Source: Pseudomonas sp. FP1742 (GTDB lineage: Bacteria > Pseudomonadota > Gammaproteobacteria > Pseudomonadales > Pseudomonadaceae). From it: a DNA stretch of 64,000 nucleotides. The stretch is taken from positions 1,488,001 through 1,552,000 of the forward strand of contig NZ_CP117460.1 of NCBI RefSeq assembly GCF_030687145.1, in the 5' to 3' direction. The notes under the pieces were generated by a model. That model did no database searches, was not told where the DNA came from, and saw only the letters and a program-made list of their open reading frames with translations. A program made the position numbers and the translations under genes. This document shows, in pieces, positions 17,201-25,055 of this stretch. Position 1 is the stretch's first letter. The number at the start of each line of letters is the position of its first letter.

Positions 17201-18015
17201 GTGCCGGCACTGCGGTAATTCACTGCCTTGGCGAGTTTGATCGCAGCAAGGCAGAGCGCTTCGGCCATGCCGTCGGGCAGGTTGGGGGCCGGAGTTTCTT
17301 CGAGGACTTTCTGGTTGCGCCGCTGCACCGAGCAGTCGCGCACGCCAAGGGCAATCACCTCGCCCTGGCCGTCGCCGAACACCTGGACTTCCAGGTGCCG
17401 GGCGCGCTGGATGTATTTCTCGATGAACACACCGGCGTCGCTGAAATTGTTCTGGCCGAGGCGCTTCACCGCTTCAAAGGATTCGCTCAATTCGGCGGCG
17501 CTGCGGCATACGCGCATGCCGATGCCTCCACCGCCGGCGGTGCTTTTGAGCATCACCGGGTAGCCGACCTGTTCGCCGGCGGTCAATGCTGCGTCGAGGC
17601 TGTCGAGCAGCTCGGTGCCTTCGAGCATAGGCACACCGTGTTGTTTGGCCAGGGCGCGGGCGGTGTGTTTGAGGCCAAACACGCGCAGTTGCTCGGGTGT
17701 CGGGCCGATGAAGGCGATGTCGGCCGCTTCGCAGGCTTCGGCGAACGCGGCGTTTTCCGAGAGGAATCCGTAGCCGGGATGGATCGCCGTGGCACCGGTG
17801 GCTTTGGCGATGGCGAGGATTTTGTCCACGGCCAGGTAAGTACCGGCTGCCGCGCCTTCGCCCAGGCTGTGGGCTTCATCGGCGTGGAGGATATGCAGGC
17901 TGGCGGCGTCGGCTTCGGAGTAAACCGCGACGCCCTTGACCTGCAACTCTCGCAGGGTACGCAGGATGCGGCAGGCAATGGCGCCACGGTTGGCGATGAG
18001 GACTTTTTCGAACAT
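14299..18015 (-). CDS. uca: Biotin-dependent urea/guanidine carboxylase
   Basis: This 1238-aa multidomain enzyme ATP-dependently carboxylates its substrate through biotin. Domains in order: biotin carboxylase (about 1-450, ATP-grasp loop GGGGIGM near 165, EVNTRLQVEHGVTE near 290); KipA/AHS2-like carboxyltransferase half (about 455-765); KipI/AHS1-like half (about 815-1050); and a C-terminal biotinyl domain with K1202 in ESMKMEI. Because the operon has a guanidine-I riboswitch and two DUF1989 genes, the substrate is more likely guanidine than urea. Residues 766-814, between the two carboxyltransferase halves, are encoded by a REP doublet inserted in frame, which explains a length greater than I would expect (about 1200). 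A second REP pair separates it from the upstream operon gene. Confidence 0.9.
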   Translation of the reverse strand: MFEKVLIANRGAIACRILRTLRELQVKGVAVYSEADAASLHILHADEAHSLGEGAAAGTYLAVDKILAIAKATGATAIHPGYGFLSENAAFAEACEAADIAFIGPTPEQLRVFGLKHTARALAKQHGVPMLEGTELLDSLDAALTAGEQVGYPVMLKSTAGGGGIGMRVCRSAAELSESFEAVKRLGQNNFSDAGVFIEKYIQRARHLEVQVFGDGQGEVIALGVRDCSVQRRNQKVLEETPAPNLPDGMAEALCLAAIKLAKAVNYRSAGTVEFVFDSDAQRFYFLEVNTRLQVEHGVTEQVWGVDLVRWMVELAAGDLPPLNALSQGLKADGHAIQARLYAEDPGRDFQPSPGLLTAVNFPVADGKHLRIDTWVEAGCEIPPYFDPMIAKLIRWAPTREEARVDLHQALGDSLLYGVETNRDYLRQILLDTPFASGQPWTRCLEGLVYQANTFEVLSAGTQTSVQDYPGRLGYWAVGVPPSGPMDSRALRLGNLLLSNDEGAAALEITMTGPMLRFNCDAVVAVTGAQIPLTLNGEAAPMNTALLVPAGATLHLGTIAGAGARSYLCLRGGLQVPDYLDSKSTFTLGQFGGHGGRALRAGDVLHVPALIDRSAGVQLPEEQVTELPAVRQIRVIYGPHGAPEYFTEHYIGTFFATQWEVHFNSSRTGVRLIGPKPEWVRADGGEAGLHPSNIHDNPYAIGAVDFTGDMPVILGPDGPSLGGFVCPVTVIEADLWQLGQLKAGDKVQFLPVDLKTARSLAMQNHCGEGACRNAASPRSTAKQSPISQLDTSDAARLQVLGALRDPTGASPLATGNVFPQGVVSPVVLDIGQDDTRLVARLSGDTHLLLEIGAPELDLVLRFRAHALMQALESKHLQGVIDLTPGIRSLQVHYQPEQLPLADLLGIVAGEWDAVCAAQDLQVPSRIVHLPLSWDDPACQLAIEKYMTTVRKDAPWCPSNLEFIRRINDLPNLDEVQRTVFDASYLVMGLGDVYLGAPVATPLDPRHRLVTTKYNPARTWTAENSVGIGGAYMCVYGMEGPGGYQFVGRTLQMWNRYREVAAFDGKPWLLRFFDQIRFYPVSADELLRIRRDFPLGRFALNIEHSQLNLADYQAFLAKEANSIAAFRDQQKGAFNAERERWIASGQAHFDSEEPAPQVAEEALLADGQQSIDSHIAGNLWQVQVEVGSQVVAGDVLVILESMKMEIPLLAPMAGVVREIRVQPGSAVRAGQRVVVLELD
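15574..15720. repeat. REP doublet inside the carboxylase coding sequence
   Basis: TGTGGCGAGGGGGCTTGCCC begins at 15574, and the inverted AAGCCCCCTCGCCACA ends at 15720. The same arms form the intergenic REP pair at 33561-33651. The segment is 147 bp, exactly 49 codons, has no stop in the carboxylase frame, and lies in the linker between the two carboxyltransferase domains. Confidence 0.88.
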
Positions 18016-18126
18016 GGCATAACCCCTGGAGGCGATAGCGCATCAGCCTCGACCTGGGATGCGGGCCGTCCCGCAGTTTTTCGATGAGCGCCGGGGTCGT
18101 CCCCGACGGCAGAATCAGTTCACTTC

Positions 18127-18253
18127 AAAACACCACAGACCCCCTGTGGGAGCGGGCTTGCTCGCGAAAGCGGAGTGTCAGTCGACATCAATGCTGGATG
18201 TGACGGCCCCTTCGCGAGCAAGCCCGCTCTCACATGGGTATTTGTGGTGTTTT
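18127..18253. repeat. REP pair with extended inverted flanks
   Basis: Within this segment GTGGGAGCGGGCTTGCTCGC and its inverted partner TTCGCGAGCAAGCCCGCT face each other. Outer arms AAAACACCACA (18127-18137) and TGTGGTGTTTTT (18242-18253) lengthen the hairpin. It fills most of the 308-bp gap inside the operon between the DUF1989 gene and the carboxylase gene, and could cause transcript processing or differential stability. Confidence 0.85.
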
Positions 18254-18323
18254 TACTTTTTGAGGCACTGGCCGGAGCGGGCCTGGCACAAGGCAAACAA
18301 CCACCGTCGCAACCGCGCAAGTT

Positions 18324-18965
18324 TCAGTTCCATACCAAAAGCTCCGCTGGCGTGGGGTTGTAGGCGTTGCACGGATTGTTCAGTTGCGGGCAGTTGGAGA
18401 TCAGCACGATCACGTCCATCTCGGCCCGCAGGTCGACGTATTTGCCCGGTGCTGAAATCCCGTCTTCGAACGTCAGCCCGCCGTCGGCCGTCACCGGCAC
18501 ATTCATGAAGAAATTGATGTTCGGCCCGATGTCACCCTTGCCCAGTCGACCGTCGTGGGCACAAGCGCGCAGGTAGTTGTCGCGACAGCTGTGCATGTAG
18601 CGTTTCTCCAGCGCGTAACGCACGGTGTTGCTCTCTTGCGCGCAGGCACCGCCGAGGGTGTCGTGACGCCCGCAGGTGTCTTCGACGATGGTCAGCATTG
18701 GCTTGCCAAGGTTGGAATAGAGCACGCTGCCGGTGCTCAGGTAGACGCTGTTCTGCCGACGCAACGTGCGCTGCACGTCATAGCGCTCCTTGGGATTGGC
18801 CAGGCTGTAGAACAGCGTGTCGACCGCCTGATTGCCTTCCAGGTCGAGGATGCGCAAGGTCTGGCCGGCCTTGACCTCCATCAGCCAGGGTTCACCGGCG
18901 GGGATGGTGGCGCGGTAGACCGCGGCTTCTGGTTGCTTGTGAACAGTAGCGATAGCGAGTGACAT
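18324..18965 (-). CDS. cgdB: DUF1989 protein, urea amidolyase-associated protein 2 (carboxyguanidine deiminase subunit)
   Basis: A 213-aa DUF1989 protein of the UAAP2 type. Typical segments are [33 protein letters not shown] near the N-terminus, [37 protein letters not shown] in the middle and [10 protein letters not shown]...[33 protein letters not shown] near the end. In guanidine carboxylase operons the two DUF1989 proteins form a carboxyguanidine deiminase that yields allophanate. The symbol follows that literature as I remember it and is less certain than the family. It lies 11 bp after its paralogue at 18977. Confidence 0.82.
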   Translation of the reverse strand: MSLAIATVHKQPEAAVYRATIPAGEPWLMEVKAGQTLRILDLEGNQAVDTLFYSLANPKERYDVQRTLRRQNSVYLSTGSVLYSNLGKPMLTIVEDTCGRHDTLGGACAQESNTVRYALEKRYMHSCRDNYLRACAHDGRLGKGDIGPNINFFMNVPVTADGGLTFEDGISAPGKYVDLRAEMDVIVLISNCPQLNNPCNAYNPTPAELLVWN

Positions 18966-18976
18966 GGCAGCGATCC

Positions 18977-19702
18977 TCAGGCGAACAGACGGTCGGTGTT
19001 GATGAAGCCGCGCTCGTTTTCCGGGCGCGAGGTGCGGCAGTGTTTGGTGACACCGGCGTTGGCGTTCATCCAGCTGAGCTTCAGCGGTTTCGGTGCGTAT
19101 TCCGGCGACGGATCCATCGGGTGTTGCAGCGCGGTGAGCACCACCAGAGTGTTCATTGGTGCGTACAACTCGATGTAGTCACCGGCCTTGGAGTTGCCTT
19201 CGACGAAGTGGAAACGACCAGCCTCATCGACGTTCACACGGCTGAACAGATTGAGCGTCATCAGCAGATCGGACAGGCCCAGCCCCCACTTGCCCAGTTC
19301 CACCAGCAAATTGTCGGTGCCGTTGCGGAAGAAGCCGTTGCGCAGTTCCTGATAGCGGCCCTGGCCATATTTTTGTGCGACTTCTTCAGCGCACAGCACG
19401 CCACCGAGGCTGTCGCTCCAGCCGCAGGTATCGGCAGTAATCGCCGCCAGCACCCGGCCCATGTCCGAGTACAGGCAATGGCCGCTGGTGAGCTTGGCGG
19501 TGTGTTGGCATTTGAGGCTGTCGGGCAGGTTCAGGCGCTCGGTTTTTTCATCGGCGTTGAGCAGCGTCAGGCTGACGTTGGCCCCGCCGCGCAGGTCGGT
19601 CAGGCGCAGCAGTTGGCTGCGTTTCAGGACGAATGAACGATGGCCGCCGCCGGGGAGCAGTTCTTCGGCGAAGGGCGGAAACAGTTGGGTCGAATCAATC
19701 AT
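18977..19702 (-). CDS. cgdA: DUF1989 protein, urea amidolyase-associated protein 1 (carboxyguanidine deiminase subunit)
   Basis: A 241-aa DUF1989 protein of the UAAP1 type, paralogous to the downstream gene. [62 protein letters not shown] and [48 protein letters not shown] are recognisable family blocks. It is expected to act with the UAAP2 partner in removing ammonia from carboxyguanidine. It starts 12 bp after the ABC ATPase stop and so belongs to the same transcript. Confidence 0.82.
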   Translation of the reverse strand: MIDSTQLFPPFAEELLPGGGHRSFVLKRSQLLRLTDLRGGANVSLTLLNADEKTERLNLPDSLKCQHTAKLTSGHCLYSDMGRVLAAITADTCGWSDSLGGVLCAEEVAQKYGQGRYQELRNGFFRNGTDNLLVELGKWGLGLSDLLMTLNLFSRVNVDEAGRFHFVEGNSKAGDYIELYAPMNTLVVLTALQHPMDPSPEYAPKPLKLSWMNANAGVTKHCRTSRPENERGFINTDRLFA

Positions 19703-19714
19703 GTGTAAATGCCT

Positions 19715-20503
19715 CTAAGCGATACGTAGCGACCCTGCCAACTGAGTCGGCAGGGTGTCGACGGCGGCACGGTTGGCGCGGCGGTCGCTGTTCAAAGGGA
19801 TGTCGTAGGTGATGCGTGCGCCATAGGCGCCGGGGGCGTGCGGATCGACGCGGACCTTGTCGAACACCAGCAATCGGGTGCCGAGGCTGAAACCTTCGGA
19901 CAAATCATGGGTGACCATGAACACTGTCAGTTGCGTCTCGCGCCACAGCTCCAGCAGCAGGCCGTGCATGTCCTTGCGGATGCCCGGATCGAGGGCGCCG
20001 AAGGGTTCGTCGAGCAGCAACACCCGGGGTTTCATGATCAGCGCCTGGGCAATTGCCAATCGTTGCTGCATGCCACCTGAGAGCTGCGCCGGGTACTTGT
20101 CCAGCGAATGGCCGAGACCGACTTTGTGCAGCAACACCGACGCCTGTTCCCGAGCGTCTTTTTTTGCATGGCCAAACAACCGCCCGAGCAGGGGCGAACG
20201 CGGCAGTTCGAGGCCGAGGGCGACGTTGTCCAGCACGCTCAGGTGCGGGAACACCGAGTAGCGCTGGAACACCACGCCACGGCTCGAATCCGGTTCGCCA
20301 GCCAGTGCCTGACCGTCCAACAGAATCTCGCCGCGACTGGCGCGTTCCTGGCCGAGCAATAGCCGTAGGAAGGTCGATTTGCCGCAACCCGAGGCGCCGA
20401 CCAGAGTGCAGAATTCGCCCTCGTTGACGTTCAGGTTCAGCCCTTCGAGCACCACTTGGTCGGCGTATTGCTGCCAGACGTTTTTCACTGTGATGAAGCT
20501 CAT
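19715..20503 (-). CDS. ABC transporter ATP-binding protein (guanidine/urea operon)
   Basis: This 262-aa nitrate/taurine-type ABC ATPase has Walker A GASGCGKST near residue 40, signature LSGGMQQRLAIAQAL near residue 140 and Walker B RVLLLDEPFGALD near residue 160. It energises the import system formed with the permease and periplasmic binding protein just upstream. Operon context points to guanidine or a related compound as substrate. Confidence 0.88.
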   Translation of the reverse strand: MSFITVKNVWQQYADQVVLEGLNLNVNEGEFCTLVGASGCGKSTFLRLLLGQERASRGEILLDGQALAGEPDSSRGVVFQRYSVFPHLSVLDNVALGLELPRSPLLGRLFGHAKKDAREQASVLLHKVGLGHSLDKYPAQLSGGMQQRLAIAQALIMKPRVLLLDEPFGALDPGIRKDMHGLLLELWRETQLTVFMVTHDLSEGFSLGTRLLVFDKVRVDPHAPGAYGARITYDIPLNSDRRANRAAVDTLPTQLAGSLRIA

Positions 20504-20522
20504 GCCCGCGCCCCTTCATAAC

Positions 20523-21338
20523 TCATTTGGAGGCACCTTGGTGCCAGGGAAAGGCCCGTTGGGTCAGGCGCTTGAGGCCCCAGTCCATCAGCCAGGCGAG
20601 CAGGGTGATCCACACCACGTAGGGCAGAATCACGTCCATCGCCAGGTAGCGGCGCACCAGGAAGATCCGGTAACCCAAACCGTCGGTGGAGGCGATGGCT
20701 TCGGCGGCGATCAAAAACAACCACGCCGAGCCGAGCATCAACCGTAACGAGATCAGCAGGCGTGGCAGCAATTGCGGCAGCACCACACGCAGCATCAAGG
20801 TCCAGGTCGAGGCGCCAAGCGTCTGCGCCTTGATCAGCAGTTCGACCGGAATTTCCCGGGCGCGCTGTTCCAGATCACGGGCCAGGCACGGGGTGATGCC
20901 GATCACGATCAGCATCACTTTCGACAACTCCCCCAACCCGAACACGATGAACAGAATCGGCAGGATCGCCAGCGGCGGCACCATCGACAGCACCGTGAGC
21001 ACCGGCGACAACGGTGTGCCGAACAGCGGCAGGATCCCGGCGGCGATGCCCAGGCACAACCCGGCCAAGGCACTGATGCCGAGGCCGATGGCCAACCGTC
21101 GCAGGCTGGCGGCACTGTCTTGCCAGAGCAGGTAATCACCGGTGCGGGTGTCGGCGGTGAATGCCAGGCGTTTCACCGCGTCGGTCATCTGCACGGCACT
21201 GGGCAGCAGTTTGTCGTTGGGGTTATCCATCAGCCGTTCGGCCGAGCCCATGAAGTAGGCGAACAGCACCAGGGCGAATGGCAGGATCACCAACAGCAGG
21301 CGACTGGGGCGATCCGGGTGGCGATTGATCAGGCGCAT
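20523..21338 (-). CDS. ABC transporter permease (guanidine/urea operon)
   Basis: This 271-aa inner-membrane permease has about six helices and the cytoplasmic coupling (EAA-like) loop around LIKAQTLGASTWTLMLRVVLPQLLPRLL. It belongs to the nitrate/sulfonate/taurine permease family. It sits between its binding protein (17 bp upstream) and its ATPase (19 bp downstream). Confidence 0.88.
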   Translation of the reverse strand: MRLINRHPDRPSRLLLVILPFALVLFAYFMGSAERLMDNPNDKLLPSAVQMTDAVKRLAFTADTRTGDYLLWQDSAASLRRLAIGLGISALAGLCLGIAAGILPLFGTPLSPVLTVLSMVPPLAILPILFIVFGLGELSKVMLIVIGITPCLARDLEQRAREIPVELLIKAQTLGASTWTLMLRVVLPQLLPRLLISLRLMLGSAWLFLIAAEAIASTDGLGYRIFLVRRYLAMDVILPYVVWITLLAWLMDWGLKRLTQRAFPWHQGASK

Positions 21339-21355
21339 GGCCTAGTCCTCCGTTG

Positions 21356-22423
21356 TTACAACGTGGAGTCGGCTGCCATCTGTACGAAGCTCGGATCGAA
21401 GCGCAGCTTGAGGTTGGCCTTGTCGCCGCTGGTCACACCATTGGCGAACGCCATGCCGACCGCGCTGGTGTCTTTGGCGCCTTCACCCAGCAAGCCGTGC
21501 TGGAAGGAAAACTCGGCCACCTTGCGCATCGTTTCCGGTAGCTGCTTGCTGGTGGAGAACGCCAGGGCTTCTTTGGGCGTGGCGAACAGTTTGGTGGTGT
21601 CCAGTTGCGCCTGGAAACCGGCCAGGTTGGTGCCCGAGGCTTTGGCCATGTGTTCGAGCGCGGCTTGGCTGGCGGCGTTTTTCGCATTCATCAACTCGAC
21701 CACTTCGAACCAGGCGCCGGTCAGGGCTTTACCCAGGGCCGGGTTGTCTTTGAGGGTGGCGCTGTTGACCACCATCATGTCCATGATTTCGCCGGGGATC
21801 TGGCTGGAGTTGAACACTTCGGTCACGCCGGGCCTGGCCTTGATGTCCGACAGCATCGGGTTCCAGGTGGTGACGGCATTGACTTGTTCGGTGTTGAACG
21901 CGGCCGAGATGTCGGCGTCGGAGGTGTTGACCACTTTCAGGTCTTTCTCGGTGAGATCCACCGAATCCAGAGCACGGGCCAACAGGTAGTGGGACACCGA
22001 GAGTTCCACCAGATTGACGTCCATGCCCTTGAGGTCAGCGACTTGCTTGCCTTCGCCTTTGAGCACGATGCCGTCGTTGCCGTTGGAGAAATCGCTGACG
22101 ATCAGCGCCGTGCTGTCGACGCCACCGGCCGCCGGAATGGTCAGCGCATCCATGTTGGTCATGGTGCAGCCGTCGAACTGGCCGGCGGTGTATTGGTTGA
22201 TCGATTCGACGTAGTCGTTGAGCTGCACCACATCGATTTTGATGCCGTACTTTTTCGCCCATTTGTCGACGATGCCCTGGCTGCCGGCATATTCCCAGGG
22301 CATCCAGCCGGCATAGATCGTCCAGCAAACGCTGAAATGGTCTTTCTGTGCGGCCTGGGACGAGACGCTCACGAGGGCTGCAAAAGCAGCGGCGAACAGG
22401 ACGGGTAAACGAAGTCGGGACAT
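21356..22423 (-). CDS. ABC transporter periplasmic binding protein (guanidine/urea operon)
   Basis: This 355-aa NMT1/ThiY-like binding protein has the signal peptide MSRLRLPVLFAAAFAALVSVSSQAA. The mature part starts KDHFSVCWTIYAGWMPWEYAGSQGIVDKWAKKYGIKI, the pattern I know from 'putative urea' ABC binding proteins linked to urea carboxylase operons. The ATG is preceded by CTGGAGAACC. It is the first gene behind the guanidine-I riboswitch, about 57 nt downstream of it, so guanidine is the most likely ligand. Confidence 0.85.
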   Translation of the reverse strand: MSRLRLPVLFAAAFAALVSVSSQAAQKDHFSVCWTIYAGWMPWEYAGSQGIVDKWAKKYGIKIDVVQLNDYVESINQYTAGQFDGCTMTNMDALTIPAAGGVDSTALIVSDFSNGNDGIVLKGEGKQVADLKGMDVNLVELSVSHYLLARALDSVDLTEKDLKVVNTSDADISAAFNTEQVNAVTTWNPMLSDIKARPGVTEVFNSSQIPGEIMDMMVVNSATLKDNPALGKALTGAWFEVVELMNAKNAASQAALEHMAKASGTNLAGFQAQLDTTKLFATPKEALAFSTSKQLPETMRKVAEFSFQHGLLGEGAKDTSAVGMAFANGVTSGDKANLKLRFDPSFVQMAADSTL

Positions 22424-22480
22424 GGGATGGTTCTCCAGTTGATCAAGGGCGGACAGGAAGGCAGCAGCACCGCGAACGGT

Positions 22481-22580
22481 GGCTTGTCTCCCGGGCTTTT
22501 GTCCCGCCGTGTAACCTCAACTGGAGGTCGCCAACTCTCGGACCAGTCACTCGCCTAAGCGAGCCGGAACCCTAGTCAGC
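22481..22580 (-). ncRNA. Guanidine-I (ykkC-yxkD) riboswitch
   Basis: Read on the minus strand the leader contains, in order, the blocks that define this class: CTAGGGTTCCGG (from 22573), ACTGGTCCGAGAG (from 22549), and ACGGCGGGACAAAAGCCCGG ending near 22490. The last is the highly conserved ACGG-purine loop. The spacing and order fit the two-stem guanidine-I fold. It lies between a sigma-54-like promoter and the ABC binding-protein gene and should switch the operon on when guanidine binds. No U-run terminator is seen before the ATG, so control may act on translation or by a less obvious structure. Confidence 0.93.
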
Positions 22581-22633
22581 CATTGCAAATTTTGGTGCCG
22601 CGAACCTGTGATGACTCCTGCACGCTTTTGCTT

Positions 22634-22650
22634 AAGCGAGAGCCGTGCCA
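22634..22650 (-). promoter_or_regulatory. Sigma-54-like promoter for the guanidine operon
   Basis: On the minus strand TGGCACG-GCTC-TCGCTT has the invariant GG, exactly 10 bp, then GC (-24/-12), with TGGCAC perfect and one mismatch in TTGC. Transcription would start near 22622, about 40 nt before the riboswitch. This fits nitrogen control through NtrC, but no enhancer site was identified. Confidence 0.55.
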
Positions 22651-22866
22651 AGTTGGCTGGAGCGCTCTGGCTGGGGCATGGAGGGGAAGGAGAGATCAAC
22701 GGGACAGGGTGCTTTGCCTTGTCATGGTGCGCTGCGTATGGATATGCACCGTAGAAGGACGGCTAGCCGCTGATCTGACGGTCGCCGCGCACTGGCACTC
22801 GGTTCCGGTTTTAAAGTCAAAACAGGTGTGACTCGAGTGCTGTTGCAGGTCTTTCAGGAGGCCTCC

Positions 22867-23103
22867 ATGTTCTGTCAGAAGAAGCTCCGCCAAATACTGC
22901 TCAGTGTGTTTTTTGGTTTGGGTCTGTCCGGCTGTTACTACTACGTAGGTGGCGCCGATGTTTATCCGGCACCTTATTACTACCCCGGCTATTACTACTC
23001 ACCTTACTACTACGGCGGCCCACGCTTTTACGGGGGGTATCGCTACTATTATTTCAGTGGGCCTCGCCATTACCACGGCGATCACGGTCGCGGGCATCGT
23101 TAA
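22867..23103 (+). CDS. Small tyrosine-rich lipoprotein
   Basis: A 78-aa protein with a lipoprotein signal (MFCQKKLRQILLSVFFGLGLSGC, acylated Cys at 23). A short mature part follows, made almost wholly of Tyr, Gly, Pro and Ser (runs such as YYYPGYYYSPYYYGG), with a His/Gly/Arg-rich end. CAGGAGGCCTCC just before ATG 22867 fixes the start. It is a tandem paralogue of the next gene (23316). The low complexity precludes functional assignment; a surface or cell-wall role is only a guess. Confidence 0.65.
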   Translation: MFCQKKLRQILLSVFFGLGLSGCYYYVGGADVYPAPYYYPGYYYSPYYYGGPRFYGGYRYYYFSGPRHYHGDHGRGHR

Positions 23104-23118
23104 CCGGCTCATGAGTAC

Positions 23119-23155
23119 AACGGCGCGTCCGGCTGACGGAGGCGCCGTTTTCTTT
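23119..23155 (+). terminator. Rho-independent terminator
   Basis: AACGGCGC (23119-23126) pairs with GCGCCGTT (23142-23149) and is followed by TTCTTTT, 15 bp after the lipoprotein stop. Confidence 0.75.
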
Positions 23156-23315
23156 TGGGCAGGATGAAAAACCTTTCATCGGCTACTTGTTTCGGCGTGT
23201 TACAGAAACGCACCAGATCCCGATTTCACTGTCTGATCTTTCGACAGTCGCCGAACAATTGACTGTCGCCTGCCAGCGTCGCTGGTACGGCTCACTCGCG
23301 GTCCAGGAGGCCGCC

Positions 23316-23759
23316 ATGCTCTGTCGAAAACAGATCCAACAAATTCTGCTGATCGTTCTATCGGGATTGTCTCTTGGTGCATGCGTACCCTATTCCGATG
23401 GCGACAGCTACTACCGCTCGGATGTCTACACGTCCCCAGCGCCGTATTACTCCGATGGTGGTTACTACACAGCGCCGCGCAGGTATTACTCGCCACCTGC
23501 ACGGTATTACCAGCCATCGCCACGGTATTACTACCAGCCGCGGGTTTATCAACCGGCGCCGCGCTATTACGACTACCGCGCCAACCAGAATCGCGGATGG
23601 GACCGTCATGACCGCGGTGGTTGGGATGGTCGTCGCGACGGTTGGGATGGTCATAGTCGCGGCAACTGGAACGATGACTCTCGGGGTCACAGTGGGCGGG
23701 ATCACCGTGGCGGAAGAGGCGATCATGGCGACAACGATGGCCGAGGCGGTCGTCGCTAA
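23316..23759 (+). CDS. Tyrosine- and glycine-rich lipoprotein
   Basis: A 147-aa lipoprotein with signal MLCRKQIQQILLIVLSGLSLGAC, nearly superimposable on the upstream copy. The middle has PxxYY repeats (RRYYSPPARYYQPSPRYYYQP). The C-terminal third is Asp/Gly/Arg/His/Trp-rich (GWDRHDRGGWDGRRDGWDGH). CCAGGAGGCCGCC precedes ATG 23316 and closely matches the leader of the paralogue, so the two arose by tandem duplication with expansion. Function unknown. Confidence 0.65.
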   Translation: MLCRKQIQQILLIVLSGLSLGACVPYSDGDSYYRSDVYTSPAPYYSDGGYYTAPRRYYSPPARYYQPSPRYYYQPRVYQPAPRYYDYRANQNRGWDRHDRGGWDGRRDGWDGHSRGNWNDDSRGHSGRDHRGGRGDHGDNDGRGGRR

Positions 23760-23768
23760 TTCCTCAAT

Positions 23769-23799
23769 AAAAAGCGGCGCATGAAGCGCCGCTTTTTTT
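23769..23799. terminator. Bidirectional terminator between convergent genes
   Basis: AAAGCGGCGC (23771-23780), loop ATGAA, GCGCCGCTTT (23786-23795), with T-run on one side and A-run on the other. It serves both the lipoprotein gene and the convergent hydrolase gene. Confidence 0.85.
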
Positions 23800-23810
23800 G
23801 TGCCCGGATT

Positions 23811-24923
23811 TCAGTATTCCGACAGATCCGCCAACGGATGCCGACCTTCCCAGACCTTGTGAAAATGCGCTTCCACCGCCGCCTCCGGCACCGTGTTGAT
23901 ATCCGGCCAGTGCCAGTGAGGTTTCTGGTCCTTGTCGATCAACCGCGCGCGAACGCCCTCGCTGAACTCAGGATGACGGCAGCAATTGAGGCTCATGGTG
24001 TATTCCATCTGGAAGACTTGAGCCAGCGACAGGTGCCGGGCGCGGGCGATCTGTTCCCACACCAGATGAGCGGTCAGGGGCGAGCCTTCCGTCATGGTGC
24101 AGGCGGCACGACTGAGCAGCGGGTCTTTATGAACGCGCAGCGCACTGATGGCCTTCCAGGCACAACGGACGTCGCTGACATCCAGCAGTTCGTCGATCTG
24201 CTGGCGTCGCGGCAGCCATTGGGCTTCGGGCATTTGCCCCACTGCCTCCTGTTGCAAGGCCTTGAGCAGGCTGTTGAGCTGCATGGCGGTCTGTTCCTGC
24301 CAGTTCAATTGCAGCAAACCTTCGATCAGCTCTTGCTGTTGCTTATCGAGCAAAAAGCGATCGGCCAGGTCCAGATCGATTGCATCACGACCGTTCATCC
24401 GGGCGCCGGTCAGGCCGAGAAACAATCCGAGCTTGCCGGGCAACCGCGACAGAAACCAACTGGCGCCGACGTCCGGGTACAAACCGATACTGATCTCCGG
24501 CATCGCCAACCGGCTGCTCGGCGTGACGATCCGAGTGCTTGCCCCTTGCAGCAGCCCCATGCCGCCGCCCAGAACATAACCATGACCCCAGCAGATCAAC
24601 GGTTTCGGGTAGGTGTGCAGTTTGAAGTCGAGGCGATATTCTGCCGCAAAGAAGTGCGCAGCCAGGGGGGGTACTTCCCCGGGATGGGCGCGACACGCTT
24701 CCACCAGGCTGCGAACTTCACCGCCGGCGCAAAAGGCCTTGTCGCCATTGCCGCGCAGCAGCACGCAAACGATCTGTGGTTCCTTGGCCCAGGCGTCCAG
24801 TTGATCGCGCAAGGCGTTGATCATCGGCAAGGAGAGGGCGTTGAGAGACTTTTCGGCATCCAGGCTGGCGATGCCGATGCGTGCGCCGTCGGTGCCGGTG
24901 AGTTCTTCGAAGTGCAGATTCAT
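23811..24923 (-). CDS. 3-hydroxyisobutyryl-CoA hydrolase (crotonase family)
   Basis: This 370-aa crotonase-fold enzyme is of the HIBYL-CoA hydrolase type, used in valine degradation. The oxyanion-hole segments are LRGNGDKAFCAGGEVRSL near residue 60 and ICWGHGYVLGGGMGLL near residue 115. The catalytic region RLAMPEISIGLYPDVGASWFLSRLPG contains the family Glu and Asp. The length exceeds simple enoyl-CoA hydratases (about 260 aa) because of the helical C-terminus usual for this subfamily. It is a single gene. A related acyl-CoA specificity cannot be excluded. Confidence 0.82.
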   Translation of the reverse strand: MNLHFEELTGTDGARIGIASLDAEKSLNALSLPMINALRDQLDAWAKEPQIVCVLLRGNGDKAFCAGGEVRSLVEACRAHPGEVPPLAAHFFAAEYRLDFKLHTYPKPLICWGHGYVLGGGMGLLQGASTRIVTPSSRLAMPEISIGLYPDVGASWFLSRLPGKLGLFLGLTGARMNGRDAIDLDLADRFLLDKQQQELIEGLLQLNWQEQTAMQLNSLLKALQQEAVGQMPEAQWLPRRQQIDELLDVSDVRCAWKAISALRVHKDPLLSRAACTMTEGSPLTAHLVWEQIARARHLSLAQVFQMEYTMSLNCCRHPEFSEGVRARLIDKDQKPHWHWPDINTVPEAAVEAHFHKVWEGRHPLADLSEY

Positions 24924-25055
24924 CGTGACCTCGATCGGGAATTTGAGCGTTCAGTATGATCGCTCTATAGGAAAGTGCCGGATCTGCGTCAGATCAATTG
25001 ACAAGCGTGATGGGCTTTCCTAGGGTTCGCCCCATTGTTTTTGCCGGATGTAACC

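Noticed and set aside
18127..18253. CRISPR-like or tRNA-like structure
   Set aside because: The repeats are inverted REP pairs, not regularly spaced direct repeats with spacers.
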